NCBI GenBank assembly: GCA_022393335.1
Contig: JAJEKB010001448.1
Span: 557,770 to 621,769 of the forward strand
From: Macrotrachela quadricornifera
Taxonomy: Eukaryota > Rotifera > Eurotatoria > Philodinida > Philodinidae
Length of the DNA: 64,000 bases
Reading direction: 5' to 3'
This document shows, piece after piece, positions 37,960 through 49,192 of the stretch (position 1 is its first letter; each line of letters begins with the position of its first letter). The translations under genes and the position numbers were made by a program. The notes beneath the pieces are model-generated. The model searched no databases. It had not been told where the DNA came from and worked only from the letters and a program-made list of their open reading frames with translations.

Positions 37960-38266
37960 CACTGAAAACAAAAAAGGTGTTCATCGAAACCTAATAGGGT
38001 TTCGTGAAATAAAAAAAGGTTTCGTGGAAAATGAAGACCCTTTAAAAATGTTTTTTAGGTCAAATGCAGCCTTTAGAGGGTTTCGCAGTTTGAAACGAAT
38101 TCTAAACCTTTTGAGGGTTTCGTAGAAAAACTACGAAACCTTCAGAAAAGATTGCTTAGCCTTTAACAAGCCTGATGGAAGCATCTTAGGTTGATACGAA
38201 ACCCTTAAAAGGGTTTCGATTTCGTTTCAAAAATGGTTTCGGCGAACACATTTTTTGTTTTCAGTG
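37960..38266. mobile_element. 307-bp MITE nested in the transposon
   Basis: Terminal inverted repeats CACTGAAAACAAAAAA at both ends, continuing into gGTGTTC and tGTGTTC. TA duplicates flank it at 37958-37959 and 38267-38268. The inside is built from many short copies of ggtttcg and its complement. It splits the host transposon frame after STIFQLLNV. Probably mobilised by a Tc1/mariner transposase. Confidence 0.85.
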
Positions 38267-38310
38267 TAGATCGAATTTATGACAAGTAAATTTTTAAAGC
38301 TATCCTCGCT

Positions 38311-38526
38311 TTGCGGAGAAAAGTTCTTATGTCGCGGTCAGCAGTACGACCCATTCGAGCAAAACTTGATAAACTATATCGAAGTCATTATCAACTTTGC
38401 AATGTGTTGAAGGGGAAGTCTGAAGGCTTAAATGATCCAAATCCGCATGGCCTACGTATACCCAAATCAAACCAGCTTTTGGATGGTTTGAAAAATTTAT
38501 TTACCAAGAGTAATGGTGATGAATAA
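38311..38526 (+). pseudogene. Basic segment of the element's transposase-like protein
   Basis: A 71-codon open piece (MSRSAVRPIRAKLDKLYRSH, then HGLRIPKSNQLLDGLKNLF, ending KSNGDE). It sits between the acidic linker and the MTIVP segment of the dead protein described under the 36.72-40.10 kb element. It is the longest uninterrupted piece, not an independent gene. Confidence 0.5.
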
Positions 38527-40112
38527 GTTCGTCGCATGACGATAGTTCCATAACGAAGGGATCGAAGAAAAATTGAAAAATGGTAAGCGCTTTATAGGAA
38601 TACTTTCGGTTTAAGTTGCACATTTTGTTCAATCAATTGATTATAAACATTTTGTCTGTACTTCACCACATAAAACAATCTTGAGAAGTGACGGCGAGTC
38701 ACCCTTATTTCACCCTCAAAACTCATAGATGTTCTCATCAACGGCAATTATATTGATTTGGATGACGATTGTTCGTGAACACTATGGAAGAAGGTAGACA
38801 ACAAATTTGATCTTCAACAAATGATTTCTTCAATCGAATCTCTTCTCAAATAAATTGAAGTGAGATGGCCTGTATTTCTAACTTCACACATATTGCAATT
38901 GAAAACAACATGAATATATAAAAGAACTCCGTACTCTATCATCGGACAAAACTTTCATTATAGCTCACATCGATTTTTCAATGAACTATACACTTCTTCG
39001 ATAACGTCAAGTTCAACAAGGCTTCCTCAGTCAAAATCAAGCCACTCTGTTCATCATTTATCTGACGATTGGGCGAGAGCACCAAAACTTAGCAATCATT
39101 AGCGATCGTATGGAACACACAACATCATTCGTATACTGTGGCCAAAGAATCGTCGTCGAATTTATCAGGCAAAATTTCCCGTTGATAAAACAAGATTAAA
39201 TACTTAAGGTAAGTACTATCTATTCATCTGATCAATCATAAGGCTGATTTTAGTTTAGACGCATGCTGGACATTTACGAGCACAGACTATAGTAAAACAG
39301 CTGGTGATGGTATCGATGTTGTATTGAAATCAACTGCACAACATGTTACACTTTCAAAAAAGATTCTTCTCTTAACACCAAAGGATTTCTATGAGTTCTC
39401 ACGGCAGCAACAACTAGAAATAGCTGATGCGTCTGACAAAGCTTATCCGAGTATTTAAATCTTCTTTCTTGATGCAAAAGAAGTTGAAAAAGTCAAAGCT
39501 AATGTTCTCAAAACAAGAAGTAAATAGATAAAATTCTCAGGTAACAGAATTTTTTTCTCCTTCTCATTCTATGAAGTATCTATATAAAAGCAATCCAAGA
39601 CATTCGTGCTATGCATGAATTCCAGCCTTTCAATAACAATACTATTCGGTATCGACGAACATCACGTTTAGAAAAAATCAAAACATTTTCGTTTCAGTGA
39701 CGTTCGTTTGGAATTGATTCTCATTTATTTCAAATAACAAAACAGAATTAAATTTGCAAAAAAAAATTAGAAAATTCGATCACTGTCGATTATCTTGAAG
39801 AAGCATATATGTGTTGCGGAAAAATTACCAAAAACTTCACTGTTCCATTAGAAATAATGCTTCTTTTTTTGACCAACCACGTTCTCGATAAAAAATCTCG
39901 ATTTGGTAAATCATATACCGATATGATGGCTAAAATATACAATATAGAGGTACATGTTTCGAGAAAACAACTTAGAACCTCAGAATTTCAACAGAGAAGG
40001 TTTCTTTTTTTTGATGAATAACGTTTTCTATAGTACTTACGTCTTTCTGTCGAAAATAAATCCAAAAAAATAAAATCTTTTTTCAAAAAGTGGTTGGATA
40101 CTCATGAATTGA

Positions 40113-40742
40113 TCCTAATCAATTTTTTCCAGATGATAGATATTGGTGTGAAGTATTTGTTTGTCTGAACAAACTTCGTAAATACTATTTAAATATATAA
40201 CTTTCTACTAAAACATCTGAATTAGTCCTTTTTCTACCCATTTCAGTGTTTCTCTTTCAATATCTCAATTTCTTGGTTTTTTTGTGAGTTTTATATAAAT
40301 AACATCATACGCTGTCATGTATGAGGATTTTTTGTGATATATTAGTGCAAGATAAGCCTAATAAGGATGAATGCAAATATCGTCAAACTCACGAAATCGA
40401 TTTTTGTGTTTCTAATTTATCAATGATCATTCCGAAGTTGAAGCGTTCTTATGAGCTTCAAGATATTGAAATATGGCATTATTAGGCGTATTTTACACTA
40501 ATATATCACAAGAAATGTCTTTAAATAATAGCGTAAGATGTTACTAATATAAAAGTCACAAGAAAAAAATGCAAGAAACTGAGGTGTTGAAAGAGAAATA
40601 CTGTGAAATGAAAAGAAAAAGGACGAATTTTGGTGTTTTAGTAGAAAGACATATATTTAAACAGTATTTGTTAAATTTGTTTAGACAAACAAAAAACTTC
40701 ACATCTATATCTGTAATTTAAACAAAAAATTGATTGATTAAG
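40113..40742. repeat. Second foldback: two ~250-bp inverted arms
   Basis: The left arm (about 40113-40367) and right arm (about 40476-40742) are reverse complements with moderate divergence, for example tttctactaaaaca against tgttttagtagaaa, and tgtgatatattagtg against cactaatatatcaca. The loop is about 108 bp. It starts within about 10 bp of the right end of the 36.72-40.10 kb transposon. No frame; unrelated in sequence to the 14.2-kb palindrome. Confidence 0.8.
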
Positions 40743-41445
40743 TTGGATGCATAGTAGAATTCTACAAATTAATTTTCATACCGGATTTTTGAGATATTCT
40801 GTAATTGATGATACAAACTATTGGAAATTCTCGTAAAATTAAGAAATTTCGAAAAAATTGAAAAGATTGTCATCCTAATTTTGATTTTATTTTAATAACT
40901 TCTGTATTTTTTTTGTTGTATAAATTGATTATTTAATTAAGTGATTAAAATGGATTATCTTTAAAACAAAATTAATATTAGTTATTGAGTTTGGTAGAAA
41001 GATATTGATCATGGTCGAAAATCTATCATTGATAGGATAGTAACTATAAAATATTTACCTTATCATGGTAATGTAAGAGAAAAAAGACGTTATTATGACA
41101 AGATTTTTCGAAGACACATTTAGATGCATAAAATAGAATATAAAATCGGCGAACACTGCATGTATTTTACTTACAATCGTAATACCCATTAATGACTAAA
41201 AACCTCTAGTTTTCGATCATGTCACATATTTTTGAAAATTTTTGTCTGCTTAAGTAAAAGTTTGTTTTAATCATGATCATCAATCAAAAATCAAATGAAC
41301 AATGCATTTTCATGAATTTATTCTTAGAAACAATAAATTGTACTTTTTTATTTATGATTTTTATAAATATAAAAAAATGAATGAGTTAAATTTAATTGAA
41401 AATAAAAATATATGTATATATAAATTGTTAATAAATATATAAAAT
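40743..41445. other. Intergenic, nothing recognised
   Basis: Spacer between the foldback and the 3' end of the NHL-repeat gene, without frames or repeats that I could identify. Confidence 0.5.
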
Positions 41446-42754
41446 TTAGAGATGTTTAAATCTTTGTATTCGATAATTTTGTGAATCTGCCACAAATATG
41501 TTATATTCGCTGTCAAATGCAATAGCTGTTGGTTGGTTAAATATATAAGAATTATTTCCTACAGCTTGAATAACACCAGCTATAGTTTTACCTTTTGAAC
41601 CATCTCCTTTAAAAAATTGAACACGTTGATTATCACAATCAGCAACATATGCATTGCCATTTTCATCAGTAATAACAGAGCATAATCGATTAAATAATGT
41701 TCTTGATGTTCCATTAAGTTCACTACTTACTGATCCAGCAATTAATGTCCAAGAAGGTGATATCATATCCCATCTAACAACATTATAACCATATTCTTGA
41801 GCAATAACAAGACTAGTATTCGTCGAAGAATATGTAATTGATATTGGAGTTGAAATATATTGATGTCTTTCAAGATTATTATTTAGTGCAAGAAATACTG
41901 CTGATTCTTGCTTATCTAAATTAAGTGATACAATACGATTATTTTTATAATCAGCAATATAAATAATATTAGAAGTTTCATCCATTGTTAATGACATTGG
42001 TGTATTTAATTGATTTTTTCCATTACCTGCTTGACCTAAAATATAATTTTAAAAAAAATAATAAATTATTTTTTTTATAAATATAAAAAGACCTGTTCCA
42101 AAAACAGTTTGTCCACGTTTTGTTTCTTCATCCCATAATTGAATTCTATGATTTAATGTATCAGCAATATAAATTCTATATGATGATTCAGGTGATCCAA
42201 TATAAATATCATTTGGAGAATTCAAAGATGTTGGATCAGAACCATTTGTACCGTTTGTATGTCCAGCAATAAGTGTTAAAGCATTGCTATGAATATCAAA
42301 TTTTAAAATTCTATTATATGTTTTATCAACAATATAAAGATTATCTCTTTTATCAAACATTAATGAAGATACTATTCCTAATTGCAAATTTGTTCGATTA
42401 AAAATAAAAGTTTGATTAAGAATTGAATCTGCTGATATATTCCATGCAAAAATTGTAGTAGTATCTATAAAATAAATTATTTAAGCTTTTTTTTTTCTAT
42501 TAAATTTATATAATACTATGTTGATGTGATCTTGCAACTTTGTAAAGAATTGGAACGGTAATAACTGTTATAACAGTTATTATTAATGCAAATACAAATG
42601 CTAACCAATGTTTCTTAACTATTGAATAAAATATGTTGTTTCTAAATTTAATTTAATTTTGTAATAAATTATAATTAAATTTATTAAAAACTTACGAAGA
42701 TGTTTCTTCATCTTCATTTGATACATCTTCTTTGTCGACCTTTTTTATTTTCAT
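41446..42754 (-). CDS. Single-pass membrane protein with extracellular NHL beta-propeller
   Basis: Four exons: 42696-42754, 42517-42641, 42093-42464 and 41446-42035; introns 52-57 bp; 381 aa. A short acidic/basic cytoplasmic N-terminus is followed by one membrane helix at about residues 33-53 (WLAFVFALIITVITVITV), then a propeller of NHL-type blades: DNLYIVDKTYNRILKFD, YRIYIADTLNHRIQLWD, NIIYIADYKNNRIVSLN, GNAYVADCDNQRVQFFK and YNIFVADSQNYRIQRFK. The lack of a cleavable signal makes it type II, with the propeller outside. NHL propellers bind proteins, RNA or sugars; which applies is unknown. This class is, to my knowledge, greatly expanded in bdelloid rotifers. It shares a 735-bp promoter region head-to-head with the OPT gene. 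Confidence 0.85.
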
Positions 42755-43489
42755 TTTAATCTAAAATTACTATAAATTATATTAAACATATTTTTGTTTT
42801 GATAAAAAAAAATTATCTTAATAAATAAAATAAAATATATACAAAATTATTTTCGATATTTTTGTAAAGAAAAACAAAATAAATAAACAGTTCTCTTTCA
42901 TTTACGAACATGATTTTTGTTTGAATTTATTGATCACGAGAGAAAAAAACATACTAAATATACTGGTATGATAATTATTGTAACTATTCATGCGTTAATA
43001 TCTATACATTAGATAGACAAATGAAAAGAAAAAAAATATTTTTTTTCGTTTTACCTTTTCATATGATCAATGATCAATAACTCGATAATGGCCTAATGTA
43101 TCCTCTATAAATGACATGAATAAAACAAAAACGTTAATAATTATTGTAAATGACTTTCACATAAATATGCGTTTGTTGTTTTTTTTTTGTATTTTAGATA
43201 GATTGTAAATAATTAGTTTTTCTTTTTAAAAATAGATAAGATATTGATAAATGCAAAATTGAACAAAATTTTTTTTATCGCATGATTAAATAGAATTCAT
43301 CGAATTACTGGTAAAAATATAGGTTTTGACATTTTTAGATCGATTTTTCGGGAAAAATCATTCTAAAAATGCCAAAAAATAAAGTTTTTATGGGTAAATT
43401 CGATACACTCTATCTAACTAGGCCAAAAACAAATTTTTTTTTTATTAATAAATTGATTTTAGAAAAATTATAAAAAGAAAAAAGGAATA
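42755..43489. promoter_or_regulatory. Divergent promoter region between NHL and OPT genes
   Basis: The NHL gene starts leftward at 42754 and the OPT gene rightward at 43490, so both promoters lie here. The sequence is AT-rich with long T runs. I could not pick out a TATA box or named binding site with confidence. Co-regulation is possible but is not shown by the sequence. Confidence 0.4.
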
Positions 43490-45653
43490 ATGGAGAAATT
43501 TGAAAAAACGGAAGGTGAAACATGTTATGCATATGTTGATGCTGAAATGGCTCAATTTGAAGAAGTAGCTGGAACATGTTCAAATAAAGATAATGTTGAT
43601 GAAAAATGTGTTACACCAAGAAGTGTTACTATTGGTTTAATGTATGTTATTGGAATATCATATTTTCATCAATGGGCAAGTTTTCAAAAAAATAGTCCAT
43701 TTATTTCATCGGTTTTAGTTATTGTTACTGCATTTCCATTGGGACATTTATGGACTTTAATTGTACCAAAAACTTTACCATTTACATTAAAAGAACATGG
43801 ATTTATATTAGTTATGGCTAATGTGGCTATTATGTATAATTCAGTATTTGTGTATGCAACACTTACAACATTAAAAGTACTTGAAAGAGAAGAAGTTACT
43901 TTTGCATATTATTTCTTTTTTGTACTTTCAATTCAATTTCTTGGATTTGGTCTTGCAGGTTAGTTTGTATTTTTTCTTGATATTTTAATTAGTTAATAAT
44001 ACAAAAAAAAAGAACGATATTGAATAAATAAATTTTTTTTTAAAAGGTATTCTTCGTCGATTTTTGGTTTGGCCATCGGAAGTAATTTGGCCACAAAATT
44101 TACCATTAATTGCTGTATTACGTACATTACATGAACGTCAATCAAGTGTAGCAGAAGCATTATATGGTGGACAAAATTTTAGTTTAAAAACACGTATAAT
44201 GAATAATCGTTTATTATTTTTTTTTGTAATTGCAATACTTGCATTTATATATGAATGGTTTCCATTATATATAATGCCAATATTGGGCTATTTTTCATGG
44301 ATGTGTTGGATAAATAAATCAAATTCTCCATTAGCTCAATTAACAGCAGTACGTGGTCTTGCTATAGGTGGTGGTGGTATAACATTCGATTGGTTTAAAG
44401 TAACAACTTATCTTGGTTCACCATTAATTTTACCAGGTTGGGCATTAGTTAATATAGCATTTGGTTTTGTATTAATAATATGGTTTATTGTTCCAATTGT
44501 CTATGGTGCACATATAAGAAATTTTATAAGTTTACCAATAGGTGGAGATGTTTCAACAAATTTTACAGCATTAAGTATTGTTACAGCATTTACATCATTT
44601 GCAAGTATAACAGCTGTATTTGTTCATACATTATTATTTCATTCAGTTGATATAGTTCAACAATTTCGTAAAAAATCTTTAGAAAATATGGGAAATGATA
44701 TGCATGCACGAATGATATCACTTTATAAAATAGTTCCTGATTGGTGGTATTTAGAATTATTTGCAGCAGCATTAATTGTAGCATGTGTAACATGTGATCA
44801 TGCTCAATGGTTAGAATGGTATTATGTATTATTATCATTATTTATTGGAGCTTTATTTGTATTACCATTTGGTTTAGTTTCATCAATAACAGGACAATTA
44901 TTACATAATTTATCTGTTTATTATATATGTTTAATAATTGCTCAATCATTATCATTACAAACATCAGCAAAAAAAATTTATTCATTTATTGCACTTGGTT
45001 ATGTCGTTTTTGTTCAAACATTAGTTTTAATTCAAGATATGAAATTTGCTCATTATATTAAAATAGGTCCAAGACCATTATTTGCTGCTCAATGTATAGC
45101 TGGTTTAGTATGTTCAACATTTTCAATTGGTATTCGATATTTTTATAAAAAAATACAAGAATTACCAGAAGAAAATTGGTCAATTTTTAATAATACAATG
45201 CTTGGATGGTCACTTTTACATGATTATGAAGGATTTTTTAGTGGAAGAAATTTAGAAAATCGAGATTTATTATGGGCATTTTTAATTGGTGCATTTTTAC
45301 CAATTCCAGGATGGTTTTTATCTCGTTATGATTCTCTTCGTTGGTTACGTAAAGTTCATTGGCCATTAATATTAGTTACAATGGGTTGGTTACCATCAAT
45401 AGTACCAGCAGGTGCTTTATTTACTTGGCTTTTAATTGGTTTAATTGTTTTTTTTACATTTGGAAAATTTAGTTGGAGACAACGTCATGTTTATTTAGTT
45501 TCAGCTGGTCTTGATCTTGGTCTTAATATTGCATTAATTATAATTTATACAGCACTTAAAAATCGAAATGTTAATTTTCCTCAATGGTGGGGAAATTCAA
45601 GTCCAAATGCAACTGATAGTTGTCCAAAAGCTATTCAAATCATTAATCTTTAA
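43490..45653 (+). CDS. Oligopeptide transporter, OPT family
   Basis: Two exons, 43490-43958 and 44047-45653, phase 1, with an 88-bp intron; 691 aa. Nearly the whole protein is hydrophobic, with about 13-15 likely membrane helices. Family landmarks appear in order: TLPFTLKEHGFILVMANVA, WPSEVIWPQNLPLIAVLR, YEWFPLYIMPILGYFSWMCW, GGGITFDWFKVTTYLGSP, GRNLENRDLLWAFLIGAFLP and the near-terminal NFPQWWGN. OPT proteins import short peptides, or metal-chelate complexes, using the proton gradient across the plasma membrane. Fungal members are about 750-900 aa; this one is shorter mainly at the N-terminus. The family is known from fungi, plants and microbes but not from typical animals. Codon use and the small intron match neighbouring host genes, so any transfer is old and domesticated. 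Confidence 0.9.
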
Positions 45654-45757
45654 GACATATAATAAAAAACAAAAACTTTTGTAAAATGAAATTTATTTTT
45701 ATTTTTGAAATCATATATAAAAATAAAATAAAAGAAAAAAATTATTGTTTATTTATT

Positions 45758-46591
45758 TTATGAACGAACAAGAAGAAGAAATGTATTGTCTTTATAACCT
45801 CGATTTTCAAGATAATATGATATATTATAAAATCTTCCTCCAGTAACATCGATTTTTTGACTTAAATAAGTCATTCCAACAGTTGTTTGATCATTATAAT
45901 AAAAATCATCTGAATAAGGAAGATCAAATAAAATATCCGTTGTTGAACTTCGTGTACTTGATAATATACATTGATTATAAGATTGTCTTAAATAATTTGA
46001 TTCAAAACCTCCATCATCAAATTTTTCTTCATTTGTTGTTAAATCTATAAAAGATACATTATCTAATGACCAAGATTTTGTATCATGACGAAAACCAAAT
46101 ATTAAAGAAACTTCTTTAACAATAACACTTGGACGATATCGATAACTAAAATATTTATATGGAAATGGTTCTTCATTTACTAAATATTCAAGTACTAATG
46201 GGCCTGGTGTTTTTAATTGTGTACATTCATTATTAACATATTGTTCTAAAAGAAAAAAATATTTCGATTTATATTTAAAATATTTATTTTCTTATTTAAT
46301 ACTTTCAGATTGATTTACTTGAATTCCACTATCAGAGAGGCCTATATATAACAAAAAATATATATTTATAAATAAAAATTAAATTTTTAACCTGGTTTTC
46401 TTCCAACAGAATAAACAATTGGAATAGCAATAACAACACCAACAAGTATTCCAGCAAAAAATAAAACACAAAACCAATTTGATTTTGAAATAAATGATTC
46501 ATTAACTTCTCTAAATAAGAAAAATAAATCAAATTTCTTTTACTTTTTTTGTTTTTTTGAATAAAAAAAAAACATGTTCGTACTCAGGCAT
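45758..46591 (-). CDS. Single-pass membrane protein with beta-sandwich-like ectodomain
   Basis: Four exons: 46584-46591 (8 nt, ATGCCTGA), 46392-46510, 46303-46341 and 45758-46245. All phases agree (GT-AG introns of 73, 50 and 57 bp); 217 aa. A membrane helix at about residues 16-36 (FCVLFFAGILVGVVIAIP) follows a short N-terminus, giving a type II protein. The ectodomain of about 160 residues has alternating beta-like stretches (VSLIFGFRHDTKSWSLDNVS, FDDGGFESNYLRQSY, TYLSQKIDVTGGRFYNISYY), suggesting a jelly-roll such as a carbohydrate-binding or galactose-binding-like fold. That fold guess is inference; no family motif is certain. It converges on the OPT gene with a 104-bp gap between stop codons. 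Its ATG lies in a very small exon, so automatic gene callers may miss it. Confidence 0.65.
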
Positions 46592-48868
46592 GTTGATTTG
46601 CTTATTGAAAGGTATATTCTATCGAAGAATGTTGTTTTTCTTTTAGTTAATGATAAAATATTTCTTTTTTTTTTCTTTATACATTTAGCATTAATAAATA
46701 TTCACTGAACCATGAAATAAGCGACCCCTTTTTTTTTTTTTGATGATGACGCATATTATAATCATGATTGTGTCAATTCATATATTTTTTTTTATCCTAT
46801 TAATATATTATTCATCCGTAAACAACAAACAATCATGTGTTGTTGTTTTTCTCGTTTTAATTTATATGTTTTATGTCTGTCGAAAAAGAAAAACAAATGT
46901 TTTATTATAATAAATCGAAATAAATTAAAGAGAACAACGGTCCATTTTTTATGCTATTTCATCAATCTTCAACTAATAATATAATAATATGGTTTTTGTT
47001 GAAAAGTTAACTGAAAGATGAAACATATTCAATGACTATGCTTTTCATTTTAATTTTTAATTGATTGATAGATTGTATTAAAAAAAATAAAATATCTTAT
47101 AAGATGCAACACGAAAAGCGCTATGACCTTTTATTATTATAGTACTAGTTAGAGAATGATTAAATATTATAAAAAAAAGTAGAGCGCCCTTTTCCCGATC
47201 ATCACATACAAAAAAAAGGAAAATTTCTTCAAAAACAGTTTATCAATAGATCAATTATTAAAATATTGATTTTTGTTTTTGAGTTTTATAATTTAATGAA
47301 TTAGAAATTATTCAAATAGTTAATTTTATATTTATCAAAAATAGAAAAAATATTTGTTATTTTATATATTTATTAATTATTCATTTAACATGTTTTTCTT
47401 TATATATGTCGTAAGTTTTATTCATGTTGTCTATAGAAGTATTATTTTCTCAGAAAAGTCTTTGTTAAAAAAAACAAAGATGGTTGAAATTGATCGGAGT
47501 TATCATCATAAGAACTATAGTAATTTCGAATGACAACGTTGATTAAACTGCACTTACGTTTCTTTATTGATCATAATAGATAATAGATGTGTTACTTGTA
47601 ATCTTCATTTGTGTTCAAGGACCTCATTAGATAATATTCATTTATATCTTTTAAAAAATTGAGCGACATGTGTAGATATGAGTTACTACAATCAATTTTC
47701 TTTCCTTTTATTTTGTGCATGTATCGCGATTCAAGCTATTACATGATTAAAGATCCAAGATGAATTGTCATTTTCCGAATAATTTATCAAAATGATTGAG
47801 GCGAAAGATGCTTCTTTATATAAAAACTTTTTGATTGACCTTCCTACTCTATGTATTTTCATCAGTTTTTCTAATAATATTTGCACAAATTCTGTCAAAA
47901 TGTACTTGAAATTAACTTTTTTTTTCTATAAAATTATCATATACTTTTGTAAATTCGTTTGAGGAAATAGATTGATGAGAAGATGAATAGTGTGATTATT
48001 TTTATCGAGAAAAACAGAATCAACGGACTAATCAAATTATAATTGGATTGTCTTAATTCATGACAAAAACTCATTTCTATTAGGTTAAAGCTATATTCAA
48101 CTGGATTAGCAAAAAATTCGCTGCATGCGACATCAATCATTGAACTAGTTTTACATTTTTTTAACCTTATTATAATTTTTTTAGTCGATCAAAATATGAA
48201 ACCATGTCAAACATTCGTAATTGACATATAATAAGAAGATAAAAAAGAAGAGAGGGTAGGTTTGATAGCAAAATAGGCTCTATTTGAAAATCATAAGAAA
48301 ACCTGAACTAATTAAATATAATCACGAAAGTAATTCATCCCACTATTTATCTAGATCACAGTTTTGCTACAGTAATAATGTTCCTATTGATTTAATCATA
48401 TAAATACTAGACGATGTATAAAACATGGAAGATACAGTATTGTACACAGATAATTATAAGATCAAGTGTGTGTAATGGATATAGAATTTCTTCATATTAT
48501 TCAAACGCTTTTATTTTCGTTCTGAAAAGTTCTAGTGAATTTTTTATGCAAGAGTATTTAACATATGAATCTATGAAAATGGTTGATTATCGAACTACTA
48601 TGTATCTGTAATATAACAAAACTAATTATCAAATTGAAGTTTGGAAGATATTTTTTTTGATGAATCATGATCAATAATCGTATATACTGTAAACAATTGA
48701 AATACGGTAACAAAAGAGTTCAATACATGCTGTTGAATATACCTCTACTGGTGATATTTTGATGTATGTATATTACGAGGATAGACTATATGTAGTTTCT
48801 TTCGAGAATAAGAATTGTATTTAAAATATTTCTAGCTGATTTTGAGAAAGAAATATAAAATAAACTAG
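46592..48868. other. Intergenic, nothing recognised
   Basis: AT-rich spacer upstream of the preceding gene. The short frames here (for example 47937-48140 minus) have no signature, and none has splice or codon support. Confidence 0.5.
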
Positions 48869-49192
48869 CTAACGTGAATGCAGAGAATAGTAGATGACTT
48901 CGTCATTATCATCAGATGAATATTCACAGTCTGATATTGAATCACAATAATGTATATTATCTGAATTAGTTGATGAAGGTTGTTTGTTTGTTTTGAGTTG
49001 ATAATGTTTATAAGCAAGGAACCAAATTGCAGAAGCGACATGTGAGCAGCACCCGACTATTCTAGTACCATCTTTGCATGTACAATACCAAGCTATTGAT
49101 TGATTTTGGTTGAACTGAATGTACGTATAATATTGATACGATTTCTTACGTGCTGATTGAAATTGAATTCGGATGATGTTTCGAGCATCCAT
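48869..49192 (-). pseudogene. SWIM zinc-finger fragment of a transposon-derived protein
   Basis: A 107-codon frame with a clear SWIM signature: WYCTCKDGTRIVGCCSH (CxC, then nine residues, CxH), preceded by IIRIQFQSARKKSYQYY and followed by VASAIWFLAYKHYQ and an acidic tail. The same order (QSR..KKY..W..Y, WYC.CK.G.R..G.CSH, WFL) is familiar from C-termini of transposon-related proteins in invertebrate genomes. Immediately upstream the frame is closed by TAA and nothing like the expected catalytic part follows. I therefore call it a fragment rather than a working gene. Confidence 0.55.

Larger units (their letters stand above)
36720..40103 (+). mobile_element. DNA transposon with ~330-350 bp inverted ends and DDE-like relic
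   Basis: The left end (36720 to about 37065) reappears as its reverse complement at about 39781-40103. Both begin with TATCCAACCACTTTTT and share cgaaacatgtac and caagataat landmarks. Between them, broken plus-strand frames read in order: a CxxC/CxxC finger (CIQCKRKIPG, ICWLCPLC, about 37520-37640) followed by an Asp/Glu-rich linker; a basic segment (38311-38526) and MTIVP; then VRWPVFLTS, FIIAHIDFSMNYTLLR, EHQNLAIISDRMEHTTSFVY (38860-39180) and AGDGIDVVLKSTAQHVT, KDFYEF (39300-39400). The last blocks resemble the IDF..NY / SD / DGIGG..K order of a DDE-like protein family widespread in invertebrate genomes. Stops and frameshifts make it dead. Superfamily not assigned. Confidence 0.65.

Noticed and set aside
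39809..40021. 70-aa frame at the right end of the long-TIR transposon
   Set aside because: It lies wholly inside the terminal inverted repeat, and its left-end counterpart is not open.
44590..44838. Minus-strand frame inside the OPT gene
   Set aside because: Antisense shadow of the transporter coding sequence.
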